64,000 nucleotides of DNA, from assembly GCF_003399765.1 (NCBI RefSeq), contig NZ_NFZV01000024.1, forward strand, positions 1 through 64,000, given 5' to 3'. The translations under genes and the position numbers were made by a program. This document shows positions 27,445-35,628 of this stretch, one piece after another; within the stretch, counting starts at the first letter, position 1; the number at the start of each line of letters is the position of its first letter. Source of the DNA: Alkalilimnicola ehrlichii (GTDB taxonomy: Bacteria; Pseudomonadota; Gammaproteobacteria; Nitrococcales; AK92). Below the pieces are notes generated by a model, which made no database searches, was not told the DNA's origin, and saw nothing but the letters and a program-made list of their open reading frames with translations.

Positions 27445-28899
27445 ATGAGCCTCGGTCGACGTCTGCATTTGCTGCTAGCTGCCGTCACCCTGGTGTTTCT
27501 GCTGCTGGGGCTGTGGACGATCGTCCACAATGCCCGGCAGGCCGTGGCGGCCGAGTTGCGCTCGGCCTCCGAGCTTACCGGGCAGCTGTTGCAGGCCCAC
27601 ATCCAAGCTCTGGGCGAGATGGAGCTAGACGACGCTGCCCGCGATCATCTACTGACCAAGATCGATAGCCTGGGGACGCATCGGCATATCCGCCTGGAGC
27701 TTTACCATGGCATACAGGCGCCGCCGTTTCATACCCGCATGCCGCCGCGACCGGCTGCGGTACCGGCCTGGTTCAGTTACGCCGTGAAGCCGCCGGTGGA
27801 TGTCTTCTATCGCAGCATTCGGTTAGACCCCACGCAGGAGGTGTGGGTACTGGTGCATGCGGAACCTGCCGACGAGATCGCCGAGGCCTGGCGGGGTTCG
27901 CGTGGCCTTCTGGCCCTGCTGCTGGGGTTTGCCCTGTTGGCCAATCTGCTGGCGCAGCTGTCGCTGCGCCGTGCGCTGCGCCCGTTGGGTGACATCCTTA
28001 CGGGTCTAGACCGCTTGCGGGCAGGAAATTACGGCAGCCGTCTGCCGCGACTGCGCTCGCCGGAACTCGATCAAGTCAGCCGTGAGTTCAACCGCTTGGC
28101 CGAGGCCCTGGCGAGCAGTCGCGCCCGCAATCGTCAGCTTAACCGCCGATTACTCGAGGTGCAGGAAGCGGAGCGCCGCCACCTGGCGCGGGAACTGCAC
28201 GACGAGATGGGGCAGTGCCTGACCGCCATCCATGCCGAGGCTGTGGCCATCGCACGGGCGGCCGGTGATAACGACACCAGGAGCGCGGCCGAGGCAATCG
28301 CCGGAACCGCCAGCAAGGTCTTTGACCTCACTCAGACCTTGATCCACAGGCTGCATCCGGCCGTCCTGGAGGAACTCGGCCTAGCTCTGGCCTTGCGCCA
28401 GATGATGGCGGAATGGGGCGCCCGTCATACGCATATCCGCTGGCGCTGCGAGCCGTTGCAAGCGCTGCATATCGAGCCGGATTTGGCGATTCATCTGTAC
28501 CGGGTGACCCAGGAGTGCCTGACCAATATTGCGCGTCACGCGGATGCCAGCGAGGTGGCGATCAGCCTCTGGCGGAGCGGGAGCAGGATTTGTCTGAAAG
28601 TGCGGGACAATGGTCGCGGCTTCGAGCCGGGGGCGGTACCCCGAGGCTTCGGGCTGCTCGGCATGCAGGAGCGGATCGCCAGCTTAAACGGCAGACTGCG
28701 GCTGGCCAGCAGCAGGCGCGGTACCCTGATTGCCGTGACGGTGCCTCTGGCGCGGTCCGGCGCTGCGGCCGAGTCCGCGGTGCCGGCCCTGCGGTGGGGT
28801 CCGACCGGCGCGGCAGATCGCCCACCTGTACGCGTAGTTCCTGCCGCGAAGCACTGCTCTCGCGCGTCGCCGTGCCGGTTTGCGGGGAGCGCTTCTTAA
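27445..28899 (+). CDS. Sensor histidine kinase (HisKA_3/NarX type)
   Basis: The protein has a first membrane helix (about residues 8-26), a periplasmic sensor of about 120 residues, a second helix (about 150-170), HAMP, a HisKA_3 dimerisation domain with the phosphohistidine in ARELHDEMGQ, and an ATPase domain with VRDNGRGFEPG and GFGLLGMQERI. The last ~60 residues after TVPLARS are unlike the family and rich in P, A and R, so the true end may be earlier or a base may be missing there. The gene converges on the CXXCW gene with a 4-base overlap. It should phosphorylate the regulator encoded just upstream. Confidence 0.88.
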   Translation: MSLGRRLHLLLAAVTLVFLLLGLWTIVHNARQAVAAELRSASELTGQLLQAHIQALGEMELDDAARDHLLTKIDSLGTHRHIRLELYHGIQAPPFHTRMPPRPAAVPAWFSYAVKPPVDVFYRSIRLDPTQEVWVLVHAEPADEIAEAWRGSRGLLALLLGFALLANLLAQLSLRRALRPLGDILTGLDRLRAGNYGSRLPRLRSPELDQVSREFNRLAEALASSRARNRQLNRRLLEVQEAERRHLARELHDEMGQCLTAIHAEAVAIARAAGDNDTRSAAEAIAGTASKVFDLTQTLIHRLHPAVLEELGLALALRQMMAEWGARHTHIRWRCEPLQALHIEPDLAIHLYRVTQECLTNIARHADASEVAISLWRSGSRICLKVRDNGRGFEPGAVPRGFGLLGMQERIASLNGRLRLASSRRGTLIAVTVPLARSGAAAESAVPALRWGPTGAADRPPVRVVPAAKHCSRASPCRFAGSAS

Positions 28900-29465
28900 C
28901 CTCCACGGCAAAGCCACGGCCGAGGACTTGCGGCCACAGTCTCGTTACCTGCCGCCGCCCAGCCGTCGCTGCCCTCCGCATACCACAGCAGGTTGCGGAA
29001 GCCGAGACGGTAGGCGCGGCGGACCGCGTTCCAGGCCATCCAGCAGTCGCTCACGCAGTAGAATAGCAGCGGGCGATCCTGGTCACCGTCGGTTAGTTGT
29101 TGCAGATTTCGTTCGAACCAGTCGACTACCTCCGGCTCAGGCTGACCCAGGCCGACGTTAGGTAACCACACGCTGCCGGGGATGTGTTGACGTTCCTCCA
29201 GCACGATCCAGCTTAGCCCGGCGCCGGTATCCCGCAGCAGCGCCGGCATCACATCCACCAGCACGGCATCGCCCTGGGCGACGAGTTTTGCCACCTCGGC
29301 GGTGTCGACGCGGCGCCCTTCGGGCACGGTCGGCGGCGTCGGTGCTCGATAATGGGCCACCCGGTAGCCAGCCACATTCATGTGCGGGTAGTCCCACACC
29401 GGGTCGCCAGCGGCAGCCGCCACGAGCTGGAACTGCAGCGCCAGCGCCGCCAGAAGCCAGCGCAT
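28896..29465 (-). CDS. PQQ-dependent catabolism-associated CXXCW-type rhodanese-like protein
   Basis: The 189-residue protein has a signal peptide, the opening VWDYPHMNVAGYRVAHYRAPTP, a rhodanese-like core (AVLVDVMP, HIPGSVWLPNVG), and the signature YCVSDCWMAWNA. This matches the CXXCW family found with PQQ alcohol dehydrogenases. It ends oddly (ASPRPWLCRGG), which may be a shifted C-terminus. Its ATG shares a base with the stop of the preceding hydrolase gene (TGATG). It is the last gene of the alcohol dehydrogenase operon. Its biochemical role is not established. Confidence 0.83.
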   Translation of the reverse strand: MRWLLAALALQFQLVAAAAGDPVWDYPHMNVAGYRVAHYRAPTPPTVPEGRRVDTAEVAKLVAQGDAVLVDVMPALLRDTGAGLSWIVLEERQHIPGSVWLPNVGLGQPEPEVVDWFERNLQQLTDGDQDRPLLFYCVSDCWMAWNAVRRAYRLGFRNLLWYAEGSDGWAAAGNETVAASPRPWLCRGG

Positions 29466-30421
29466 CAGCGTGTACCGTTACCGGCCCCGCCGTGCAATAC
29501 CTCTTGATCGATGGCGGGAAACAGATGGAATACCGAGCGCTCGAACTCCTCGTCGATTACGGCTAGCGACTTGAATCGCTCGGGTATCTCAAGCTCCAGG
29601 GCCTCTGCCATGTCCAGTCCCGCAGCGGCGGCTTCGCGCAGGGTTGTATCGAGCCACTCAAGATAAGCCGCGGTCTCGCGGATCGCTCGGCTATCGGTAG
29701 CGGTAGGGCCGTGCCCGGGTACCAGGATCTGCGGCTGCTGGCGCTCCAGGTCGCGCAGTACCTGTAGCCAAACCTGGATGTTGGCATGTGGCGTAGTTGC
29801 TGCGCGACCGTGAAATACGATATCGCCGGCGAACAAGGTACCGCTGCGGTGGTCGTAGACCATGAGATCGGAGGCCTCGTCGCCGCTGTGGCCGGCTACG
29901 GCGAGCACGCTCAGGCGCCGCTCGCCCACCGTTAACTTGCCTGCCTCGGCGCGACAGTTCGGCGCTACCGCCTCGGTGCCCTCCATCCAGGCGCCGGCGG
30001 CGCGGTACATGTTATCGAGCAGCGCGTCGGCATCGCGAGCGATAATCTTCTGGGTCAGCGGCAACGCGCAGATCGGCACATCGGCAAAAGCCTGATTGCC
30101 AAGAAAATGATCCGGGTGATGATGAGTGATGAAGACCTGCACCGGCGGTTGATCGGTGACGGTGGCAATAGCCTTGCGCATCTGCTCGCCGTACAACCTG
30201 GAGGGGCCGGTGTCGATAACGACGACGCCGGCATCGGTAATGACGAAGCCGGTATTGACGATATTGCCGCCATTATGGCGCGTGAAATGCTCCTGGCGGC
30301 CTTCGAAGATGTAGACGCCGGCGGCGATCTCGCGCGGCTGCAACTGGTAGTCGAGGGCGGCGGCGAAGCTGCCGTAGAGGAGCGCGTAAAAGCCTAGCAA
30401 AGCATTGAGCCGGGGCATCAT
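29465..30421 (-). CDS. Quinoprotein relay system zinc metallohydrolase (MBL fold)
   Basis: The 318-residue protein has a signal peptide and the metallo-beta-lactamase motif THHHPDHFLGN, followed by AVAGHSGDEASD, LFAGDIVF and VPGHGP, which give the full zinc ligand set. It fits the zinc hydrolase family tied to quinoprotein dehydrogenases and SoxYZ-like carriers. The start at 30421 overlaps the SoxYZ-like gene stop (ATGATG), and translation is coupled. The open frame upstream of this start is antisense-like arginine/proline-rich sequence and is not part of the protein. Its substrate in the relay is unknown. Confidence 0.88.
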   Translation of the reverse strand: MMPRLNALLGFYALLYGSFAAALDYQLQPREIAAGVYIFEGRQEHFTRHNGGNIVNTGFVITDAGVVVIDTGPSRLYGEQMRKAIATVTDQPPVQVFITHHHPDHFLGNQAFADVPICALPLTQKIIARDADALLDNMYRAAGAWMEGTEAVAPNCRAEAGKLTVGERRLSVLAVAGHSGDEASDLMVYDHRSGTLFAGDIVFHGRAATTPHANIQVWLQVLRDLERQQPQILVPGHGPTATDSRAIRETAAYLEWLDTTLREAAAAGLDMAEALELEIPERFKSLAVIDEEFERSVFHLFPAIDQEVLHGGAGNGTR

Positions 30422-31167
30422 TCTACCTCCCCCAGCATGCGGTTGCCGTTGTTGTCGGCGCCTTGGATGCGGACGCTGCCGCCGGTGCGCAGATCGAAGG
30501 TGAGGGTGGGATTCTCGGCGACCGAGGCGTGTACTTCGACCCGCCCCAGGTGTTTGTCGGCATCGTCGACCAGCACCAGCTCCTCCAGATAGAATTTCGG
30601 GATGCCCGCCGCCAGGCCGGTGTCCATCGGGTGCATCACGGTCAGCCGCAACCGGCGGCCCTCGTCGCCGCGATTCCAGATGCGGCTGTGTACCTCCCCC
30701 AGGCGTTCTGCCCAGTCCGCATCGGCACTGGCGATGCTGGGCGCGCTGCAACCGCCGCCGGCCGCGTTCACCCAGGCGCCGCCGATATACCAGATGCCGT
30801 CGGCCCCCAAGGCCGCTGCCCGCACCGGCGTGGCTTGCTGCACCTTGAAGCGAAACCCGATGTTCGGTTCCAGCCGGTGCGGCCAGAACTGCACGATCAT
30901 GGGAATCGGGTTGAGTTCGGCGAATACCATGATCTGCTGTACATCGGGGATTCCCTGCACGCGGACGAAGCCAGGTACCGCCGTGGAGTCTTCGGCATCG
31001 CGCGGTACGATCACCTGCACACGGTCATCGAACACGTAAGTCTTGCCGGTGAGGAAGCGATTCTGCGCGATCGGCCAGCCGGGCGATGCCAGCGGGTCTG
31101 CGGCCACGGCCAGCAATGGCACGCCGAGCGAGGCGAGCAACACCAGCGCTGCAAGCATGGGCTTCAT
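30418..31167 (-). CDS. Quinoprotein dehydrogenase-associated SoxYZ-like carrier protein
   Basis: The 249-residue protein has a signal peptide. A SoxY-like domain contains GGAWVNAAGGGCSAPS, whose cysteine resembles the SoxY carrier cysteine. A SoxZ-like domain follows with HPMDTGLA and FYLEELVLVDDADKHLGRVEVHASVAENPTLTF. The fused SoxYZ form is known beside PQQ alcohol dehydrogenases and the zinc hydrolase, which follows here. It presumably carries a covalently bound intermediate in the periplasm, but the cargo is unknown. Confidence 0.86.
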   Translation of the reverse strand: MKPMLAALVLLASLGVPLLAVAADPLASPGWPIAQNRFLTGKTYVFDDRVQVIVPRDAEDSTAVPGFVRVQGIPDVQQIMVFAELNPIPMIVQFWPHRLEPNIGFRFKVQQATPVRAAALGADGIWYIGGAWVNAAGGGCSAPSIASADADWAERLGEVHSRIWNRGDEGRRLRLTVMHPMDTGLAAGIPKFYLEELVLVDDADKHLGRVEVHASVAENPTLTFDLRTGGSVRIQGADNNGNRMLGEVE

Positions 31168-31321
31168 AGCGATCTCCTCCTGTAACCTCCAGGCGGCGGG
31201 GCGCCAGGCCCGCGCCTTATTAGCGCGGTACCTGAGCCCCTAGTTGTCGTTGACGAGACTTACAGCAGGCCCGCGTTTACAGTCGTGCGACAGAGCTGTT
31301 GGCGGTCAAGCCCGCTGCGGG

Positions 31322-32263
31322 TTATGCCGGTGGAGCCGCGCCATCGGCGTGCGGAATCAGCTCGCCGAGGTCGCCGGGACGTACCAGGGGGATGCCGTAA
31401 TTAGCAAAGATATCTTCGATCGTGCCGTCCGCGTCCAGCTGCTCCATCGCCTGCCGTAACTGCGCCGCCAACTGCGGATTGCCGTCGGCGATGGCCAGCC
31501 CGACGGCCCAGCTGCTGCGCACTCGGTTGGTGCTGAAGAGATTCCCCAGGTCGCTCATTGCCAAGCCCGGCCGAGGGCTGGTGTGAGCGGCCAGGGCGTT
31601 CTGCAGCTCGGTGCGGGTGCCGAATACCGCGCTTACCTCGCCGTTCAGCAGCGCTGTCACGGCCGCCGGTACACTCTTGTGATTCGCCACGCCCGCGCGT
31701 AATTGGCCGTTGAAGCCATTGGTCAGGAACACGTAGGAGAGGCTGTACATCTCCACACCCAAGCGATGACCGACGAACGGTTGCGGGTCCGTGATTTGCG
31801 TCGGCAGTTCGCCCAGCGCGACGTTGTCGTACAGCACCGCCATGCTTTCGTGATAGTACGGCGCTAGGATTTGCACCTCCGGATTACGCTCGCTAAGGAG
31901 CGGGTCGAGCGGCACGTGCAGCATTACATCGGCCGCCACCTCGCGCGAGGCCGGCTCCCATTCCCCTGCCGGGGGGCTCTCCCGCAGCATTTCAAAGTCT
32001 TCGCTCATGCTGTCGCCGCCCCCGAAGGGGACCAGGTCGAGCTCGAGTCCCAGCCGCTCCGCCAAGGCGCGTGCTAGGTCCAGGTCGACTCCTACCAAGC
32101 GGCCGTCCAGGTTTTGGCAGGAGTACGGCGCCAAGTCATCGTAGAGGGCCACACTGAGGCGGCCGGTTTGCTGGATGCTGTCCCAGCGTTCGGCCTGGGC
32201 GGAGCCGGCCACGAGTGCCGCGGCTACTACAGCTGCGGCGATCAACTGTTTAATTCGGTCCAT
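31322..32263 (-). CDS. Quinoprotein dehydrogenase-associated periplasmic substrate-binding protein (XoxJ/PedA-like)
   Basis: The 313-residue protein has a signal peptide (to about residue 24) and the family 3 solute-binding fold: TGRLSVALYDDLAPYSCQNLDGRLVGVDLDLARALAERLG and, near the end, MEQLDADGTIEDIFANYGIPLV. It corresponds to the XoxJ/MxaJ-like protein encoded with methanol and ethanol quinoproteins, thought to help activate the dehydrogenase instead of feeding a transporter. No permease or ATPase genes are nearby, which supports this. It overlaps the cytochrome gene by 14 bases. Confidence 0.88.
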   Translation of the reverse strand: MDRIKQLIAAAVVAAALVAGSAQAERWDSIQQTGRLSVALYDDLAPYSCQNLDGRLVGVDLDLARALAERLGLELDLVPFGGGDSMSEDFEMLRESPPAGEWEPASREVAADVMLHVPLDPLLSERNPEVQILAPYYHESMAVLYDNVALGELPTQITDPQPFVGHRLGVEMYSLSYVFLTNGFNGQLRAGVANHKSVPAAVTALLNGEVSAVFGTRTELQNALAAHTSPRPGLAMSDLGNLFSTNRVRSSWAVGLAIADGNPQLAAQLRQAMEQLDADGTIEDIFANYGIPLVRPGDLGELIPHADGAAPPA

Positions 32264-32702
32264 ACCGCTCCTCCATCGCCTGTTCGTGCATCGTGTTCAG
32301 CCACGTATAGATTGCCCACATTGCCTCTTGCTCTAGCACATCCTCGAAGGTGGGCATGCCGGCGCCGCGACCCTTGCGTACGGCTTCCACGTAGTATTCG
32401 TCGTCGAAACCCGGTTCCAGCAGGCGCAGATCGGGTGCGATACCGCCGGAGGCGCCGCCAAGCCCGTGGCAGACAGCACAGTTGGCCTGATAGCCGCGCT
32501 CGCCGACCCGTACCGCTTTTTCATGCGCCTCCGAGCCGTCGTGGTAGGGGTTTTCGGTTTTCCAGCCGTCCAACTCGGGCAGGCCTTGCGTGTCCACCGG
32601 TTGCGGGGTGACGTCGCCATGGGCAAGCACCGCTGGTGCGCCCGCTAATGCAGCGCCGAAGGCAGCTGCTTTGAACAACCGTTTCATAGTCATCGTCTTC
32701 AT
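32250..32702 (-). CDS. Cytochrome c (electron acceptor of the PQQ alcohol dehydrogenase)
   Basis: The protein of about 150 residues has a signal peptide and one haem-binding CAVCH (in GYQANCAVCHGLGG), with a likely axial methionine in GRGAGMPTFEDVL. It resembles the cytochrome c550/PedF/XoxG group. It lies between the dehydrogenase and the binding protein genes on the same strand and should carry electrons from PQQ to the respiratory chain. Several in-frame starts exist: GTG at 32714 and ATG at 32702, 32693 and 32687. None has a strong binding site; 32702 is a compromise. Confidence 0.87.
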   Translation of the reverse strand: MKTMTMKRLFKAAAFGAALAGAPAVLAHGDVTPQPVDTQGLPELDGWKTENPYHDGSEAHEKAVRVGERGYQANCAVCHGLGGASGGIAPDLRLLEPGFDDEYYVEAVRKGRGAGMPTFEDVLEQEAMWAIYTWLNTMHEQAMEERYGPN

Positions 32703-32719
32703 CGTAAGCACCACAGCAT

Positions 32720-34593
32720 TTATAAGGTCTTGCCGAAAGAGAAGCGGCGGGCGGTCGATAAGTGCGCCCGCGACCCATCAACGCCTGAATAGTCCCCTAC
32801 GCTTGGTCGCTTCTTCGGGAAGTTGAATACCCAGAGCATGCCGCCCTGGCTGATATCCCGTACCAGCGGGGCCACTTCGCCGCCCCACAGCGGCACGGCG
32901 CCGCCCCAACCCGAGACCACAGCCACATACTGCTCGCCGTCCATCGTCCAGGTTACCGGTTGGCCAACCACGCCGGAGCCGGTCTGGAATTTCCACAGCT
33001 CCTCGCCGGTTTCGTCGTCGACTGCCTTCAGGTAGCCTTCGGGCGTGCCGTAGAACACTAGGCCGCCAGCGGTGGTGAGAATGCTGGACCACAGCGGGGT
33101 GCGGTTCGGTACTTCCCACTGGATTTCCCCGGTCTTCGGATCCATCGCCCGCAGCACGCCGATTTTGTCGTCATAGATCGGCTTGATGGTGAAGCCGGCG
33201 CCGAGGAAGGCCGCGCCGCGCCGATAGGTAACCGGCTCGTTCCAGATCTCCATCTCCCATTCGTTCGAGGGGATGTAGAACAGCCCGGTGCGTTGGCTGT
33301 AAGACATGTGGTTCCAGTTTTTGCCGCCCAGGAAAGCAGGTGCAACCGTTACCGATTCGCCGCGATCGCCGTCGGTTGCGGCCGGATTGCCCGGCCGGGC
33401 GCCGGTCTCGATTGGCCGGCCGGTTTCAAGGTCGATTCCCTCTGCCCACGTGACGTGATTAACGAATTTCTCGGCCAGCAGCAGCTCGCCGGTCTCGCGG
33501 TTCAACACATAGAAAAAGCCGTTACGATCGGCCTTAGCGGCAGCCTTAATGGTCTCGCCGCCCTTCTCCATGTCGAATAGCACCAGCTCGTTCACGCCGT
33601 CGTAGTCCCAGTGGTCGTTCGGCGTCGTTTGGTAATGCCAGACGATCTCGCCGGTGTCGGCGTCCAGCGCGAGGGTGCTGGAGGAGTACAGGTTGTCACC
33701 CGGTCGCGAGTGCGCGTTCCAGGGTGCCGGGTTGCCGGTGCCGAAGTAGATCAGGTTCAGCTCAGGGTCGTAGGTGCCGCCTAGCCACGGTGCGCCGCCG
33801 CCGGTTTTCCAGGCTTCGCCTTCCCAGGTTGCATTGAGGGTTCCGGTCATGGTCTCGCTACCGTCCGGCAGGGTACCCATGTGGCCCTCGATTACCGGCC
33901 GCCGCCAAACCATCTCGCCGGTCCTGGGGTTGCGTGCCTGGATTTCGCCGATGGCGCCGAACTCGCCGCCGGAGTTGCCGGTGATCAGCAGGTCGTTGGC
34001 GATCATCGGTGCTGCGGTGTAAGAGTAGCCGGCGCGGAAGTCGGCGATGCGGTCGCGCCAGCGAACGCGGCCGGTCTCGCGGTCCAGCGCCACCAGTTGG
34101 GCGTCCAAAGTGCCGAAGATAACCAGATCGTCATACAGTGCCGCCCCGCGATTGACCACGTCGCAGCAGGGCATGATGCCTTCCGGCAGCCGGTGCTCGT
34201 ACTGCCAGAGCCGTTTGCCGGTGCGGGCGTCCACCGCCCACATGCGGGAGTAGGAGCCGGTGACGTAGATCACGCCGTTGTGAACCAGAGTGAAGCTCTC
34301 CTGCCCCCGCTGCTTTTCGCCGCCGAAGGAGAAAGCCCAAGCCGGGGTAAGATGCTTCACCGTGTCGCGGTTGAGTTTGTCCAGCGGGCTGTAGCGGTGC
34401 GCCTGCGGATTCATGCCGTAGGCAACGACGCGCTCTACATCGTCCAAATCATTGTCGATCATCTCCTGCGTCACCGGCTGTACAGAGCGCGCATCGGCCG
34501 CCGTGGTGTAGCTGCTCAGCCCCCGGTGACGACCAGGGCCGCGGCAAATGCCAACGCCCCCGATAACCAGGTATTACTCGTTTTCGTTCTCAT
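32720..34593 (-). CDS. PQQ-dependent alcohol dehydrogenase, putatively lanthanide-dependent (XoxF/PedH-like), single-base frameshift in the signal peptide
   Basis: The mature protein is an eight-bladed quinoprotein propeller. It has the adjacent cysteines (MPCCD) that close over PQQ and tryptophan-docking repeats such as [13 protein letters not shown]. The active-site segment is HWDYDGVNE: the catalytic aspartate is followed two residues later by a second aspartate. In known quinoproteins that extra aspartate marks lanthanide enzymes, whereas calcium enzymes carry alanine or another residue there. The signal peptide (ATG 34593, [20 protein letters not shown]) is in another frame; one missing base in a run of five (34520-34524) explains this. 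A perfect sigma-54 promoter lies 85 bases upstream. It oxidises alcohols in the periplasm. Confidence 0.92.
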
Positions 34594-35008
34594 TTTGTTG
34601 TCTCTCCTCAATGTCAGCGGTTGTTTTTGATTTCAGGCACACATCCCGTCCGCCGGTCGGTGGTGCACTAACGCTCAGTGCAATGGGCGTGCCAGACGGG
34701 CAGCGTACTGTCGCCGATCGCGCCCGGTGCCCGAGCAGGCTTTGCGAATCGTGGGCATCGTTTGCGCTAGGCCGCCGTCGTGGCCGCATTGGCGGCCGGA
34801 CAATTAGAGAGAGCTTGTGTCGCTGACGGGACACCGGGTGGGGCCGGGAGTGCTCCACCGGCGGGACAGTGGGGTGTAACGGTACGGGCGTGGAAACAAA
34901 GACGTAGCCCGCCGCACAGGCATCGGTACTACAGCGGCGGCGGGCCCGGTGGTTTGAGGTGCGCTTTCCTGCGCGTCAGGACGGATCGGCTGCCGCCCGA
35001 GGGGGCAA
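34594..35008. other. Intergenic region upstream of the alcohol dehydrogenase
   Basis: No gene is supported. It contains the sigma-54 promoter at 34678-34695, a GAGGAGAG ribosome binding site about nine bases before the ATG at 34593, and otherwise featureless G+C-rich sequence up to the stop of the isochorismatase-family gene. Confidence 0.6.
34678..34695 (-). promoter_or_regulatory. Sigma-54 (-24/-12) promoter of the PQQ alcohol dehydrogenase operon
   Basis: Read on the minus strand, CTGGCACGCCCATTGCAC matches the consensus TGGCACG-N4-TTGC at every conserved position, with the correct 10 bases between the -24 GG and the -12 GC. Transcription would start near 34668 and leave about 75 bases of leader. 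The AcoR-like activator at 22069-24054 is the likely partner. Confidence 0.82.
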
Positions 35009-35610
35009 CTAGGCCGGCAGGTCGGCGACCGTATCCACGGTCGCGGCGTAGAGGTCTCGGGTCGCCGCGATAGCCGCGTCGTGCACCTGCTGCGCGCTGA
35101 GCAGCTTACCGTTGGCGGCCTTAAGCGGTCGGCTCGCGGTAGCGCTGGCGACGATGGTCGGCGCATAGCCCAGGTTGAAGGCGCCGTGGGCGGTGGAGTT
35201 CACGCACATGTGGGTCATGAAGCCTGCCAGTACCAGGTTCTGTACCCCGAGGGCTTTCAGGCGCGCATCCAGATCGGTCTGCACGAACGAGTTCGGATAG
35301 TTCTTGACGATCACCGGCTCATCGCCTTGTGGAGCGACTGCATCGGCAATTGCACCGCACTCGGCGCTGACGTCGTAGGGGCTGCCGACGCCGCCGTCGT
35401 GCTGGATGTGAATAACCGGGATCTTGAGTTCGCGCGCCGCCTCCAGTAACTTCAGCGCTTCTTCGAGGGCGCGTCGACGCCGGTCAGCTGCATTACCCCG
35501 CTGAGATAAGTGTTCTGGCAATCGATCATGATCAGCGCCGCATCCTGTAGGCGGGTGGGTTGGTGGCCCAGGCCTACGAGGTCGCGAAGGGTTGTGCCTA
35601 CGGTAGTCAT
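35009..35610 (-). CDS. Isochorismatase family cysteine hydrolase, single-base frameshift
   Basis: The N-terminal frame from ATG 35610 holds ALIMIDCQNTYL with the catalytic aspartate. The next frame holds IVKNYPNSF with the lysine and FMTHMCVNSTAHGAF with the nucleophilic cysteine. Adding one base near 35467-35469 (GGG) joins them into about 200 residues, the normal length. The substrate is unknown; relatives hydrolyse amides or isochorismate. It stands 18 bases downstream of the TonB receptor on the same strand and is probably co-transcribed. Confidence 0.82.
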
Positions 35611-35628
35611 CGTCTCTCTCTCCTGTCG

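Noticed and set aside
30463-31185. Plus-strand 240-codon frame opposite the SoxYZ-like gene
   Set aside because: Shadow frame; the minus-strand gene has clear family motifs and tight operon spacing.
33881-34630. Plus-strand 249-codon frame opposite the PQQ dehydrogenase
   Set aside because: Antisense to strongly conserved quinoprotein sequence and without similarity to any family I know.
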